In this document: one piece after another, positions 40,335 through 50,365 of the stretch | How the letters are laid out: each line of letters opens with the position of its first letter | How positions within the stretch are numbered: the first letter of the stretch is position 1 | Assembly: GCF_030643825.1 (NCBI RefSeq) | Contig: NZ_CP101717.1 | Coordinates: 1,736,001 to 1,800,000, forward strand | Source of the DNA: Salinispirillum sp. LH 10-3-1 | GTDB taxonomy: Bacteria; Pseudomonadota; Gammaproteobacteria; Pseudomonadales; Natronospirillaceae | Reading direction: 5' to 3' | DNA: 64,000 nt | The notes under the pieces: generated by a model | The model's database searches: none | Seen by the model: only the letters and a program-made list of their open reading frames with translations | Told to the model about the DNA's origin: nothing | Translations under genes and position numbers: made by a program

Positions 40335-41540
40335 CTACACCATTGTATTCATTTGTGTCAAAGGCAGTACCACTGCCAACAGAATGATCATAACGATCAA
40401 CCCCATGAGTATCAGCATCAACGGCTCAAGGAGCCCGACCACCGTTGAGATGACGTCTTTCAATGCTTGTTCTTGCGTACGCGCTGTGCGTGCCAGCATA
40501 TCCTCAAGGTTACCACTGGACTCCCCACTGGCAATCATGTGAATCATCATGGGCGGGAAATAGCCCGTTTCTTTCAAGGCCCGGCTCATGGTGCCGCCCT
40601 CACTGACCTTACGCGTGGCATCGGCCACCGCATAACGTATGGGCAGGTTATTGATCACCGAACCCGCAATTCGCATGGCTTCTACCAAGGGCACGCCACT
40701 ACTGGCCAGCATGGCTACTGTACTGGCAAAGCGCGAGGTGCTGAATCCACGAATTAACGAGCGGATGAAAGGAATACGTAAATACAGCAGGTGCGTTAAC
40801 CGGCGTCGCTTGATGTCGCGATTCCAGTGGTGAAAGGTAACACCCGATAAAACCATTCCAACCACGACGTGTATCCAGTAGCTCTGGAAAAAATCCGTCA
40901 CGGCAATCAATGCAAGGGTCGCTGGTGGCAGGATTTGGCCACTGGAGGTGAAGACATCCAATATGCGCGGCACCACATTGTTGAGTAGAAAAACCACGAT
41001 ACCAACCGCTATAACGGTCAGAATCACTGGGTAGGTAGCCGCCATCTGGAGTTTACGTCGCGTTTCTTCTTGATCCTCGACGTAGTCAGCCAAACGGCTT
41101 AACACCAAATCCAGCTTGCCTGAATGCTCGCCTGCATCAATGGTCGCGCAATACTGGTTGTCAAAAGCACGCGGGTATTCACCGAATGCTTTGGCCAAAC
41201 TGTAACCTTCCAAAACCTTAGCGCGAATGGCCATAAACATGGAGCGTAGGCGTCGTGATTCGTTCTGTTCCGCTACCGCGCGCAAACACTCTTCCAGTGG
41301 CATACTGGAGGCTACTAGAGTCGACAACTGCCGAGTCACCATGGCCAATTCACTGACCGAAATCGTGGGTTGCCGTAACCAGCCGTTCGATTTTTTCTGC
41401 TCCGCCGCACGTTCTACTTCCAGCGGCACCCAGCCCTTATCACGTAACTGAGTTCGAACCTGGCGCGGGCTGTCACCTTCCAAGACCCCTTTTTTTTGTC
41501 TGCCCCGCTCATCAAGTGCGGTGTATTCAAAGGCGGCCAT
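40335..41540 (-). CDS. gspF: type II secretion inner-membrane platform protein GspF
   Basis: This 401-residue polytopic protein has two repeated GspF domains. It shows FEYTALDERGRQKKG at the start, membrane segments near 175-195, 220-245 and 370-395, and the family stretches FGEYPRAFDNQYCATIDAGE and MIASGESSGNLEDML. It is the core platform protein around which the pseudopilus is built. Its ATG directly follows the gspE stop. Confidence 0.95.
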   Translation of the reverse strand: MAAFEYTALDERGRQKKGVLEGDSPRQVRTQLRDKGWVPLEVERAAEQKKSNGWLRQPTISVSELAMVTRQLSTLVASSMPLEECLRAVAEQNESRRLRSMFMAIRAKVLEGYSLAKAFGEYPRAFDNQYCATIDAGEHSGKLDLVLSRLADYVEDQEETRRKLQMAATYPVILTVIAVGIVVFLLNNVVPRILDVFTSSGQILPPATLALIAVTDFFQSYWIHVVVGMVLSGVTFHHWNRDIKRRRLTHLLYLRIPFIRSLIRGFSTSRFASTVAMLASSGVPLVEAMRIAGSVINNLPIRYAVADATRKVSEGGTMSRALKETGYFPPMMIHMIASGESSGNLEDMLARTARTQEQALKDVISTVVGLLEPLMLILMGLIVMIILLAVVLPLTQMNTMV

Positions 41541-43052
41541 TTAGACGTTCCTACACACACGCATGACTTCTTCAATGGTGGTCTCACCACTGAGCACCTT
41601 TTCGATGCCGTCCTGCATAATACTGGTGGTGTTTTGGCGCGCCAATTTGCTTAGTTCTATTTCGCCCGCCTTATCATGGATTGCCGTGCGCAAAGCTTCG
41701 TCAATGACGACCAGTTCGTAAAGCCCCAAGCGCCCACGATAACCGCTTTGCTTACAACTTTTGCAGCCGACGGGATGATAGATCATGTGCTCGGTCGAGG
41801 GATCTAGACCCAGTACTTTCGCTTCCGCTGCATCGGGTTTGGCTGGTCGCTTGCAATCAGGGCACAGAGTACGCACCAGACGCTGGGCTAACACGCCGAC
41901 CAAACTGGACGACAACAAAAAAGGCTCAACACCCATATCCTGTAACCGGGTGACAGCCCCGACGGCAGAATTGGTATGCAGTGTGCTGAGCACCAAATGG
42001 CCCGTCAAACTGGCCTGCACGGCGATTTCTACCGTTTCGACGTCACGAATCTCACCAATCATTACGACGTCCGGGTCTTGGCGCAATATGGCGCGCAAAC
42101 CACGGGCGAAAGTCATGTTGACCTTGGTGTTGACTTGGGTCTGGCCAATGCCTGGCAGGGTGTATTCGATCGGATCTTCCACTGTCATGATGTTGCGTTC
42201 GGCAGAATTCAAATGTTCCAGCGCGGCATAAAGCGTGGTGCTCTTACCGGAACCGGTAGGGCCTGTAACCAGGATAATACCGTGCGGACGCGCAATCATG
42301 CTGCGTAATTGCGTTAAATCTTTTGGCCGCATACCAAGATGGCTCAGGTTCAATCGCCCCGCTTGCTTATCAAGCAAACGCATCACCACACGCTCACCAT
42401 AGCTGGAGGGTAAAGTGGACACCCGGATATCGACTTCTCTACCGGCAACTTTCAGGGCAATACGGCCGTCTTGCGGTAATCGCTTTTCTGCGATGTCGAG
42501 TTTAGCCATTACCTTAATGCGAGAAATCAGCAACGAGGCTAAGGCGCGCTTGGGCTGCAAAACTTCTCGCAAGACGCCGTCTACCCGAAAGCGAATGACT
42601 AAGCGCTTTTCAAAGGTTTCAACATGAATATCCGATGCGGACTCATGGACCGCCTCGGTAAGAATAGCATTGATCAATCGAATGATCGGCGCATCGTCCG
42701 CCTGCTCCAGTAGATCTTCGGTTTCTGGAACGGACTCTGCCAAGGCTATCAGGTCCAGATCATCAAAGTCATCGGCCTGCTGCATGCGGTCTTCATCTTG
42801 CGACTGATAAGCCTGCACCAGTTGTTGATTGAAGCGCTCATCATCCAACACTTCAAAGGGTATGGTCGCGCCATGCCAACGCACTGCTTCTTGAATGGCA
42901 AACGCTGGTGTGTCATCACGGATATACAATACAGTGCCAGCTAGTACAACACCATGGCGCTTAGCATAAGCAAAGGGCATTCTCCCAGTGTCTTGAGAGG
43001 CCTGCTCAGGTTGGTCCGTTTGCTCCATCTTGGAGGCCAATTGCTCACTCAT
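41541..43052 (-). CDS. gspE: type II secretion ATPase GspE
   Basis: This 503-residue secretion ATPase powers pseudopilus assembly. Walker A is [18 protein letters not shown], the Asp-box follows in [18 protein letters not shown], and Walker B is the [12 protein letters not shown] stretch. A tetracysteine zinc module (CPDC ... CKSC) is at about residues 398-440. The N-terminal domain contacts GspL. It is first of the gspEFGHIJKLM run, 69 nt downstream of the degenerate sensor gene on the same strand. Confidence 0.95.
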   Translation of the reverse strand: MSEQLASKMEQTDQPEQASQDTGRMPFAYAKRHGVVLAGTVLYIRDDTPAFAIQEAVRWHGATIPFEVLDDERFNQQLVQAYQSQDEDRMQQADDFDDLDLIALAESVPETEDLLEQADDAPIIRLINAILTEAVHESASDIHVETFEKRLVIRFRVDGVLREVLQPKRALASLLISRIKVMAKLDIAEKRLPQDGRIALKVAGREVDIRVSTLPSSYGERVVMRLLDKQAGRLNLSHLGMRPKDLTQLRSMIARPHGIILVTGPTGSGKSTTLYAALEHLNSAERNIMTVEDPIEYTLPGIGQTQVNTKVNMTFARGLRAILRQDPDVVMIGEIRDVETVEIAVQASLTGHLVLSTLHTNSAVGAVTRLQDMGVEPFLLSSSLVGVLAQRLVRTLCPDCKRPAKPDAAEAKVLGLDPSTEHMIYHPVGCKSCKQSGYRGRLGLYELVVIDEALRTAIHDKAGEIELSKLARQNTTSIMQDGIEKVLSGETTIEEVMRVCRNV

Positions 43053-43121
43053 GGATCGATTTACTGCCTTTTATTGTATTTTTAGGTGACATCATTGCTT
43101 TGTTGGGCCTCTCAGTAAACG

Positions 43122-45308
43122 CTACAAAAAGTGTCGCTGTAGCGTCTCAGTAACCAGCGGTAAGCTCAGTGGCTTCGCCAACACATCATCCATCCCCGCC
43201 GCTTGGCAATTACGCTCGATGCTGACGGTTTGGGAATCCGTCAAACCGAGAATAATAACACGGCCAGCACCCTGCTCCTTTTCTTCATTGCGTATCATGC
43301 CAACCAGTTCATGTCCTGTCATGTCATCGTTCAGGTATTGGTCTACCCAAATCATGTCGAAGCTGTCCTGCCGGAACAGTGCTAACGCATGCTCAGCGCT
43401 GTTTGCCAGTTCGACTTCCACACCGAGGCGCTGTAATATTTTCTGGGCGATCATGGCGTTTACGTGATTGCTGTCAACGACCAGAATACGGTAACCCAGC
43501 AACTGCTGAGTGACCTGCTCATTCAGATCATCACGCCAGGTTTTCCGGTCAAGCATCCAGCGATGCAAGGTACGGCGGGAAACAGGCTTGCTAATCATGA
43601 GGTCGGCCCGCATCCACTGGCGCAATAGACCTTGCTGGGAGGCGCTGGCTTGAAAATAAATACGCGGTTTGTCGTCGTCATCATTGGCATCCGTGAGCGC
43701 CACTAACTCTTGAATTTGCTTTTGCTCGTCCTCTGACGTATGCAGCGGAATGTTGACCAGGCAAAAATCGATCTCGTAAACCGCGTCCCCCATGCTCAGT
43801 AACTCGTCCATGGTGCGGATATCCACTTGCATGCCCCAGCCTTCCAATTCAGCGGCAACTGAGGCGGTACCGTAAGGCGGAAAACCCGCGATACAAGCAG
43901 TTTTTCCGTGAAAATGTCGATTAGGCAGAAACGCTTTATTGCCCTGTGTTGAGGTCGCTATCGGCAGGAACACCGAGACCTGGAGCAAGTGAGGTTCTTC
44001 GGTACTTAAAACATTTAAGCGTATTTCACCATCACATTGCTGCACCAAACTGGCACAGATGACCAAGCTCAGGATATTGACATCGATGTAATCCAGCGCT
44101 TCGAACCCCTGTCGGTTGCGCAGCATACTCTGAATATCTTCCAATAAACTGGCTTCTAAATCCGCAACGAAACGAACACTGATATCGACGCCTTCACGGT
44201 CTTGAGCAGCCCCCCCCTTCAAACTGACTTCACCAGCCACGCCCGTATTGATGGCGAAATTCGTCAGTTGTTTCAGCAATGTGTTCACTTGGCGTACGTT
44301 GCCAATAACACGCTCCGGCATGTCTGGCTTAAGGATATAAGACAGTTCCAAGCCATGCTCATGCGCTAAGGGTCCCAGCGACTCCATAACGTTTTCGATC
44401 GTACGGGCCAAGTTGAATACTTTGTCATCCGCCGCCAACATGTTGCCCTTGACGCGCAGATAAGTATCAAAGTCCTCAACCAGCTCAGCCAGAGAATTAG
44501 CACTTTGCGACGCCACGGTCACTAGGTTATGTTCTTCCTGACGCAGTTTGGCTGCAGACAACAAGCTCAACATACCCAAGACACCGTTCAGCGGCGTCTT
44601 AACAATAGAAATCAGGTTACTCATAAAGCGGTCACTGTTACCAACCCGCGCGACCAGCTTATGCTCTGACGCACTGACTCGGGACAGCTCACTTTCCAAG
44701 CGATGTCGGTTCTCCGCAGAGTCCCAATACTGCTTCGACACTTGCTCACCGGTCGAACGCATAAACCAGTAGAACAACAGCACACCAACGCCCAAACTGG
44801 TCGCGCTGATATTGAACAGCACGATGCTGGCGATGGCTGGCGGGATCAACATGATGCGCAAATACCACTGGGACATACCAGGATAAGGGGCAAAAATATA
44901 AATGTGGGTTGCACAGACAGCGGCGGTGTAAATCCAGATAAAGGCTTCAGGCACTTCGTAGTTGGGTAATAAGATTGTGAGCGTTAGAAAACCAGACCAA
45001 GCCGCTGCACCAAACAGGGTTACGACGCCGTATCGACGACGCCACCGCTGTGGACCCGCCGGGTAAATACTTTCAAATTGGACCAGATGATACAGGCGTA
45101 TCATGGCGGCTAGCAGCAATGCTGTGCCTATAATGTAGGTATGCAGTGGTTGAAGCGCTTGAAAGCCGGTCATCCACTCAACATAGAGGAATACCAACAA
45201 ATGACCGAAGACACTCACTCGGCCTTGACGCGAGATCCGCTCATCAGCTTGACGCAACAAGTCTCGGTTTTTTTGGATGCTGTTTTCTGGCGGAAGCCCC
45301 CAACGCAT
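43122..45308 (-). CDS. degenerate hybrid sensor-kinase-like protein with receiver domain
   Basis: This 728-residue protein has five or six membrane helices (about 30-205), then a HisKA-like helix pair where the H-box reads NLISIVKTPLNG. The catalytic His is replaced by Ser234 (N-L-I-S-I-V against N-M-S-H-E-I). A HATPase-like region keeps an N-box Asn but lacks the G boxes. Next come a pseudo-receiver (about 470-580) and a receiver domain with Asp656 and Lys712. Kinase activity looks impossible, while phosphorylation of the receiver by another kinase remains possible. ATG 45308 with AAGGA upstream is preferred over TTG at 45338. It precedes gspE. Confidence 0.82.
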   Translation of the reverse strand: MRWGLPPENSIQKNRDLLRQADERISRQGRVSVFGHLLVFLYVEWMTGFQALQPLHTYIIGTALLLAAMIRLYHLVQFESIYPAGPQRWRRRYGVVTLFGAAAWSGFLTLTILLPNYEVPEAFIWIYTAAVCATHIYIFAPYPGMSQWYLRIMLIPPAIASIVLFNISATSLGVGVLLFYWFMRSTGEQVSKQYWDSAENRHRLESELSRVSASEHKLVARVGNSDRFMSNLISIVKTPLNGVLGMLSLLSAAKLRQEEHNLVTVASQSANSLAELVEDFDTYLRVKGNMLAADDKVFNLARTIENVMESLGPLAHEHGLELSYILKPDMPERVIGNVRQVNTLLKQLTNFAINTGVAGEVSLKGGAAQDREGVDISVRFVADLEASLLEDIQSMLRNRQGFEALDYIDVNILSLVICASLVQQCDGEIRLNVLSTEEPHLLQVSVFLPIATSTQGNKAFLPNRHFHGKTACIAGFPPYGTASVAAELEGWGMQVDIRTMDELLSMGDAVYEIDFCLVNIPLHTSEDEQKQIQELVALTDANDDDDKPRIYFQASASQQGLLRQWMRADLMISKPVSRRTLHRWMLDRKTWRDDLNEQVTQQLLGYRILVVDSNHVNAMIAQKILQRLGVEVELANSAEHALALFRQDSFDMIWVDQYLNDDMTGHELVGMIRNEEKEQGAGRVIILGLTDSQTVSIERNCQAAGMDDVLAKPLSLPLVTETLQRHFL

Positions 45309-45404
45309 AGTGTTATCCTTACCCGCAAATAGCCGCAATGGTTATGGCGGGCAAGGATACTATGCTTTGAACATCAACGCAGCATTCGTTGTGTATTCAA
45401 GCGA

Positions 45405-46331
45405 TTACAGAGACTTTTCCAGTTCTGGCACTGCCTCGAACAAGTCAGCCACCAAACCATAGTCGGCCACTTGGAAGATAGGTGCTTCTTCGTCTTTGTT
45501 GATGGCCACGATCACCTTGCTGTCTTTCATGCCAGCAAGGTGTTGGATCTGACCCGAAATACCCACGGCAATATAAAGCTCAGGGGCAACGATTTTCCCG
45601 GTCTGACCAACCTGCATATCATTAGGAACAAAGCCAGCGTCAACCGCAGCACGTGAAGCACCAATGGCAGCGCCCAGCTTGTCCGCAATACCATCTAGCA
45701 GCTTGAAATTATCGCCGTTGCCCATGCCGCGACCACCAGAGATGACCACACGCGCCGCCGTCAGTTCTGGACGATCCGATGCCGCCAGCTCTTCGCCGCT
45801 GAACGCAGAAACAGCAGACGCAGACACAAAACCAACACTGTCGATTGCGCATGCACCCTGCTCACCAACAGGATCGAAGCCAGTGCTACGTACCGTTATG
45901 ATTTTCTTTGGCTCATCCACCTGAACCGTGGCAATAGCATTACCAGCGTAGATAGGACGTTTAAAGGTGTCGGCAGATACGACACCGATGATGTCGGAAA
46001 TCTGCTCAACATCCAACGCTGCGGCAACACGTGGCATAAAGTTTTTGCCGGTCGTATTAGCCAGTGCCAAAACGGCGTCATAACCTTCCGCCAACTGGAC
46101 AACCAGATCCGCCAACGGCTCGGCCAAGCCATGATCGTAAGCGGCGTTATCCGCCACCAATACTTTAGTGACACCTGCTACCTGTGCCGCGGCTTCAGCG
46201 ATAGCACCTACGTTGCTGCCAGCAACCAATAGATGCACATCAGCGCCTAATTGAGCGGCCGCGGCCACTACGTTTTTGGTTGCCGCGTTAAACTGGCCGT
46301 TATTGTGATCGGCAATTACAAGAGTGCTCAT
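45405..46331 (-). CDS. etfA: electron transfer flavoprotein, alpha subunit
   Basis: This 308-residue subunit carries the FAD-binding half of the ETF heterodimer, which passes electrons from acyl-CoA dehydrogenases to ETF-QO. The C-terminal FAD region shows [33 protein letters not shown] and [18 protein letters not shown]. It is translated from the same message as etfB with one base between them. Divergent etfD completes the electron route. Confidence 0.97.
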   Translation of the reverse strand: MSTLVIADHNNGQFNAATKNVVAAAAQLGADVHLLVAGSNVGAIAEAAAQVAGVTKVLVADNAAYDHGLAEPLADLVVQLAEGYDAVLALANTTGKNFMPRVAAALDVEQISDIIGVVSADTFKRPIYAGNAIATVQVDEPKKIITVRSTGFDPVGEQGACAIDSVGFVSASAVSAFSGEELAASDRPELTAARVVISGGRGMGNGDNFKLLDGIADKLGAAIGASRAAVDAGFVPNDMQVGQTGKIVAPELYIAVGISGQIQHLAGMKDSKVIVAINKDEEAPIFQVADYGLVADLFEAVPELEKSL

Positions 46332-46332
46332 A

Positions 46333-47082
46333 TTAAATCACCTTCGCTTCGTTCTTCAGCTTTTCAACCAGCTCGGCTACCGTTGCAACCTTGCCGCCAC
46401 CCTGACGCTCTGCGGGCGCTTCGACCTTCAATACTTTTACCGTCGACTTCAAAGATACGCCTAAATCGGCGATTTCTTTCTTGTCCAAAGGCTTACGCTT
46501 GGCTTTCATGATGTCCGGAAGCTTAGCGAAACGCGGCTCATTCAAACGCAAATCGGTGGTAACCACCGCAGGCAGGCTCAAACTAACCGTTTGCAGGCCA
46601 CCATCAACTTCACGAGTCACGAGCGCTTTACCGTCTTTAACTTCTACTACCGAGGCGAAAGTACCCTGCGCCATGCCAGCCAACTGTGCCAACATCTGAC
46701 CAGTCTGGTTGTTGTCCGAATCGATGGCCTGCTTACCCAGCAGTACCAGATCCGGCTTCTCTTCAGTAATCACAGCATTCAGAATCTTAGCCACATTCAA
46801 CGACGTCAGATTCTCTTCAGAGTTTACCAAAACCGCACGATCGGCACCCAAAGCCAGGGCTTGACGCAGCTGTTCTTCGGCTTTGGCAGGCCCAACTGAA
46901 ACGACTACGATCTCGCTGGCAATGCCTTTTTCTTTCAGGCGTACCGCTTCTTCAACGGCAATTTCGCAAAACGGGTTAATCGCCATTTTGACGTTCGCCA
47001 GATCCACGTCAGAGCCATCGGGCTTTACACGGACCTTGACGTTGTAGTCGATCACGCGCTTTATCGCGACCAATACCTTCAT
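46333..47082 (-). CDS. etfB: electron transfer flavoprotein, beta subunit
   Basis: This 249-residue subunit of ETF has the standard start [18 protein letters not shown] and the AMP-binding region [21 protein letters not shown] longer frame extends to 47169, but the ATG at 47082 has AGAGGAAG upstream and matches other EtfB proteins. The gene heads the etfBA operon, divergent from etfD across a 232-nt region that holds a PsrA-like operator. Confidence 0.97.
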   Translation of the reverse strand: MKVLVAIKRVIDYNVKVRVKPDGSDVDLANVKMAINPFCEIAVEEAVRLKEKGIASEIVVVSVGPAKAEEQLRQALALGADRAVLVNSEENLTSLNVAKILNAVITEEKPDLVLLGKQAIDSDNNQTGQMLAQLAGMAQGTFASVVEVKDGKALVTREVDGGLQTVSLSLPAVVTTDLRLNEPRFAKLPDIMKAKRKPLDKKEIADLGVSLKSTVKVLKVEAPAERQGGGKVATVAELVEKLKNEAKVI

Positions 47083-47198
47083 TACACTCTTCCTCTTATT
47101 TGTACCGGCGCGTTGGGGTTTACCCCGATCTGCATTCCGGTATTGAAATGAAACAGTACCACCTGACAACCGTTATCTTGGAGCTTTAGCTCGATAAT

Positions 47199-47216
47199 TT
47201 CAAACAGTTGTTTGAA
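47199..47216. promoter_or_regulatory. PsrA/FadR-type operator between etfBA and etfD
   Basis: A perfect palindrome, TTCAAAC (47199-47205), spacer AGTT, GTTTGAA (47210-47216), matches the PsrA operator pattern (CAAAC-N4-GTTTG) of Pseudomonas-type fatty-acid regulators. It is midway between the two divergent genes. Control of both directions in response to long-chain acyl ligands is inferred; psrA itself is not in the window. Confidence 0.75.
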
Positions 47217-47314
47217 TTATTTACTGGACTCGGTATATTTCGCACCAAACCCTACCGGTTTGTTACGACAAATCGGCAAACAACAACGTCTACAGAATAA
47301 TTACGGAGTCCATT

Positions 47315-48961
47315 ATGGAACGCGATTCAATGACCTTTGATGTGGTCATCGTCGGTGCCGGCCCGTCAGGCCTGTCTGCCGCCATCAAACTTAAGCAACT
47401 GGCCCAGCAGGAAGACCGCGAAATTTCAGTCTGCGTTCTTGAGAAAGGCTCTGAAGTCGGCGCACATATTCTGTCGGGTGCCGTATTTGAACCCCGTGCA
47501 CTGAACGAACTCTTTCCAGACTGGGCCAACATGGGCGCGCCACTGGACACTCCGGTTAAGGGCGACGACATCCTGTACATGACCAGCGCCACCTCTGCCA
47601 TCAAGGTGCCAAACCTGTTTGCCCCCAAGACCATGCACAACGACGGCAACTATATCATCTCCTTGGGTAATCTGTGTCGCTGGTTGGCCGAACAAGCTGA
47701 GTCTTTGGGTGTCGAAATCTTTCCAGGCTTTGCAGCGCAACAACCCATCATTGAAGAAGGCCGGGTGGCTGGGGTCATTACCGGGGATATGGGAGTCAGT
47801 CGCGACAATGAACAGAAAGACAGCTTTATGCCCGGCATGGAGTTGCGTGCCAATGTGACCTTGTTTGCTGAAGGTGCCCGCGGACACTTGGGCAAGCAAT
47901 TGATTCGCGAGTTTGAGCTGGATAAAGATTCAGATCCACAACATTATGGAATTGGCATCAAAGAACTGTGGGACATCCCTGCCGAGCAACAAGAGCCTGG
48001 CAAGGTAGTCCATGCCACCGGCTGGCCCTTGGCGGAAAACGGCGCTACCGGTGGCGCGTTCTTGTACCATCTTCAGAACGGTCAGGTGGTCGTTGGCTTG
48101 ATCACCGACCTAAACTATGAAAATCCCTTCCTGTCGCCGTTTGAAGAATTTCAACGCATGAAGCACCATCCCGCTTTTGCCAAGGTATTAAACGGTGGCA
48201 AGCGCGTTTCCTACGGTGCGCGTGCAATCGCCAAAGGTGGCATTCAATCGCTGCCTAAAATGGCGTTTCCTGGTGGTCTGCTGATCGGCTGTGATGCCGG
48301 CACCCTGAACTTCGCGAAGATCAAAGGCAGCCACACGGCCATGAAGTCCGGCATGATTGCAGCAGAAGTGGTATATGCCGAAGCCAAGAAAGACTGGTCA
48401 ACAAAATCAGAATTACCGTACGCCAGCGCTTTCACCGATTCGTGGGTATGGACAGAACTGCACCAGCAGCGCAACTTTGGCCCCGCCATCCACAAGTTTG
48501 GCAACCTCCTCGGTGGCGCCTATGCCTTTATCGATCTGAATATTTTTAATGGTAAACTGCCGTGGACATGGCGTAATACACACGCTGATCACGACAGCTT
48601 GAAACCTGCGCGTACGCAAAAGAAAATTGATTACGCCAAGCCAGACAACAAACTGAGCTTTGACCGCTTGTCGTCGGTATTCATCTCGAACACCAACCAT
48701 GAGGAAGACCAGCCGGTACACCTTAAGTTGGCCGACGTGACCATTCCAACCGGTAAAAACTGGGAAGAATACATGGAACCTGCGCAGCGGTATTGCCCTG
48801 CGGGTGTGTATGAAATCATCGAGGAAGGCGACGAGCGTCGTTTCCAGATCAATGCTCAGAACTGCGTGCACTGTAAGACCTGCGACATCAAAGACCCTGC
48901 GCAGAATATTACTTGGGTGGCACCTGAAGGTGGTGGTGGCCCGAACTACCCGAACATGTAG
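47315..48961 (+). CDS. etfD: electron-transferring-flavoprotein dehydrogenase (ETF-QO)
   Basis: This 548-residue inner-membrane-associated enzyme oxidises reduced ETF and reduces ubiquinone. The FAD fold is DVVIVGAGPSGLSAAIKL near the start. The 4Fe-4S cluster cysteines are in RYCPAGVYE and CVHCKTCDIKDPAQN near the end. The ATG at 47315 follows a weak CGGAG. It is divergent from etfBA, with which it works and probably shares a PsrA-type operator. Confidence 0.96.
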   Translation: MERDSMTFDVVIVGAGPSGLSAAIKLKQLAQQEDREISVCVLEKGSEVGAHILSGAVFEPRALNELFPDWANMGAPLDTPVKGDDILYMTSATSAIKVPNLFAPKTMHNDGNYIISLGNLCRWLAEQAESLGVEIFPGFAAQQPIIEEGRVAGVITGDMGVSRDNEQKDSFMPGMELRANVTLFAEGARGHLGKQLIREFELDKDSDPQHYGIGIKELWDIPAEQQEPGKVVHATGWPLAENGATGGAFLYHLQNGQVVVGLITDLNYENPFLSPFEEFQRMKHHPAFAKVLNGGKRVSYGARAIAKGGIQSLPKMAFPGGLLIGCDAGTLNFAKIKGSHTAMKSGMIAAEVVYAEAKKDWSTKSELPYASAFTDSWVWTELHQQRNFGPAIHKFGNLLGGAYAFIDLNIFNGKLPWTWRNTHADHDSLKPARTQKKIDYAKPDNKLSFDRLSSVFISNTNHEEDQPVHLKLADVTIPTGKNWEEYMEPAQRYCPAGVYEIIEEGDERRFQINAQNCVHCKTCDIKDPAQNITWVAPEGGGGPNYPNM

Positions 48962-48994
48962 ATAAAAGCCTCTTTTTCTCAATCTAGCGTTGTT

Positions 48995-49104
48995 AAAAAG
49001 CGTCCAGAACGCCCAGTTTACAAGCCGTAAATATTCGCTGCGTTCACCCTCCGGGCCGACCCATGGTCGTTCTGGCAAGCCGGTGAGCATTCTGGACGCT
49101 TTTT
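48995..49104. repeat. structured inverted-repeat element (terminator-like)
   Basis: Outer arms AAAAAGCGTCCAGAA (48995-49009) and TTCTGGACGCTTTTT (49090-49104) are perfectly complementary. The 80-nt interior holds an inner stem, CGACC-CAT-GGTCG, and a second copy of the pairing sequence (GTTCTGG), so alternative folds are possible. It ends with T-runs in both directions and lies between convergent genes. It could be a large bidirectional terminator or a copy of an extragenic repeat. Confidence 0.65.
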
Positions 49105-49152
49105 GCCTAGAGAAGCTCTGGGTCTTTTAATAGCGCTAGTCTTCAACTCACC

Positions 49153-49686
49153 TTAAGCCTTGCCAAGGGGATAATCCCGTCCGGCAAACTGCCAATACAG
49201 TACCCCGCCACGCTCTACGCCTTCGGCCAGTGCGCGATACGCGAGATCATAATAGATATTGCGCGATAACCGTGCTTGAAGTTCATCAAACACTTTAACT
49301 GCAGGCCGTAACTCCCCGTCAGCATCGACTTCTAGTGTCCAACCCTCAATATCATCCAGCACCTCACCGACATTGGTTATGGCCACTAGGCGCTCGTTCT
49401 CTTCACGCAATTCGGTAATTACGAACGGTAGATCTTCTACCTGAATGCGCATCTTCTCCACCGGCGTGGTAAGCCAGTAGTCGTTGTCCTCTCGACTCAA
49501 GATGCTGGCCAATAATCGCACTAAGCCCTGCCGCCGTATAATCCCACCCTCATGAAACCACTGCCCGATTCCATCAATACGAATATCGATATCACCACAG
49601 CCCTCTGGGTGCCAAAGGTGCGTAGGCGCCCTTTTAAACACTTCTTTGCTGGTTGGCTCTCGGCCGAGCACACTGAGATCAAGCAT
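49153..49686 (-). CDS. DUF1285 domain protein
   Basis: This 177-residue soluble protein shows the DUF1285 pattern: HLWHPEGCGDIDIRIDGIG, GQWFHEGGIIRRQGLVRLLASIL (in part), REDNDYWLTTPVEKMRI, then YDLAYRALAEGV near the C-terminus. The biochemical role is unknown; family members are widespread in proteobacteria. It overlaps the TetR gene by 8 nt and is read from the same message. It converges on etfD across the structured repeat. Confidence 0.82.
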   Translation of the reverse strand: MLDLSVLGREPTSKEVFKRAPTHLWHPEGCGDIDIRIDGIGQWFHEGGIIRRQGLVRLLASILSREDNDYWLTTPVEKMRIQVEDLPFVITELREENERLVAITNVGEVLDDIEGWTLEVDADGELRPAVKVFDELQARLSRNIYYDLAYRALAEGVERGGVLYWQFAGRDYPLGKA

Positions 49687-50275
49687 CCATCACCCATTGA
49701 GAAAATTGTTTCGCCAGTGTCTGCGCAAAGATTTGACGGCCCGCACAGAACTCACGAAAGTCCGGTTCATTGTATAAGCGTAACCACCCTTCCAATGTCG
49801 TCCACACCATGGCTACGCGTTGCCGTGCTTCCATCTCATCGACACCGTGCTGCTGTGCAGCCTGTACCATTAAGGATAGATAACTGCGCCGCTGCCGCAG
49901 CCAATCTTTGTAACGAGGCAAATCAGGGTCTTCCTGACGCAGAGCTTGCTCCATTTTCTGCAACACCACCAGCTTAGCAGGGTGCAGGGTCAGGCGGTAA
50001 AAATAGCTTTCCCAAGCATCGGCATCACCATTTCTGACCAATGGACCTGCATCCCGCGCGCGCTCAATATCCTCTTCAAGCAGTATCGCTGCCCAAATAT
50101 CCAACTTACCTGCAAAGTATTGATACAACGTCGCTTTACTCACTCCGGCGACTTTTTGAATCTGTGTCATACTAATACGGTCAGCTGAAGTTCTGATCGC
50201 TAGATTAATGGCCGCGTTCAGGATTGTCAGCTCCATCGGCGCCAAGTTCGGGTTGTGAAACACGGGAGTTAACAT
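49679..50275 (-). CDS. TetR family transcriptional regulator
   Basis: This 198-residue regulator has an N-terminal helix-turn-helix: TQIQKVAGVSKATLYQYFAGKLDIW (in part), as in TetR repressors, and a helical ligand domain with several Trp residues. The ligand and targets are unknown. It overlaps the DUF1285 gene by 8 nt and is divergent from the YiiX-like gene 90 nt away; it may repress one or both. Translation may start at 50275 or 13 codons later (ATG before ELTIL); neither has a strong ribosome-binding site. Confidence 0.85.
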   Translation of the reverse strand: MLTPVFHNPNLAPMELTILNAAINLAIRTSADRISMTQIQKVAGVSKATLYQYFAGKLDIWAAILLEEDIERARDAGPLVRNGDADAWESYFYRLTLHPAKLVVLQKMEQALRQEDPDLPRYKDWLRQRRSYLSLMVQAAQQHGVDEMEARQRVAMVWTTLEGWLRLYNEPDFREFCAGRQIFAQTLAKQFSQWVMDA

Positions 50276-50365
50276 GTGCTATACAGCCACTGATTTCGGT
50301 GCCGATAACTTGTAACAAACAGACCGACAATTCAAGTCGAAATCTACTTATGGGAAACGGAATCC

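Noticed and set aside
48413-49090. 225-residue minus-strand open frame across the etfD end and the inverted repeat
   Set aside because: It overlaps the highly conserved iron-sulfur end of etfD on the other strand and has no motif.
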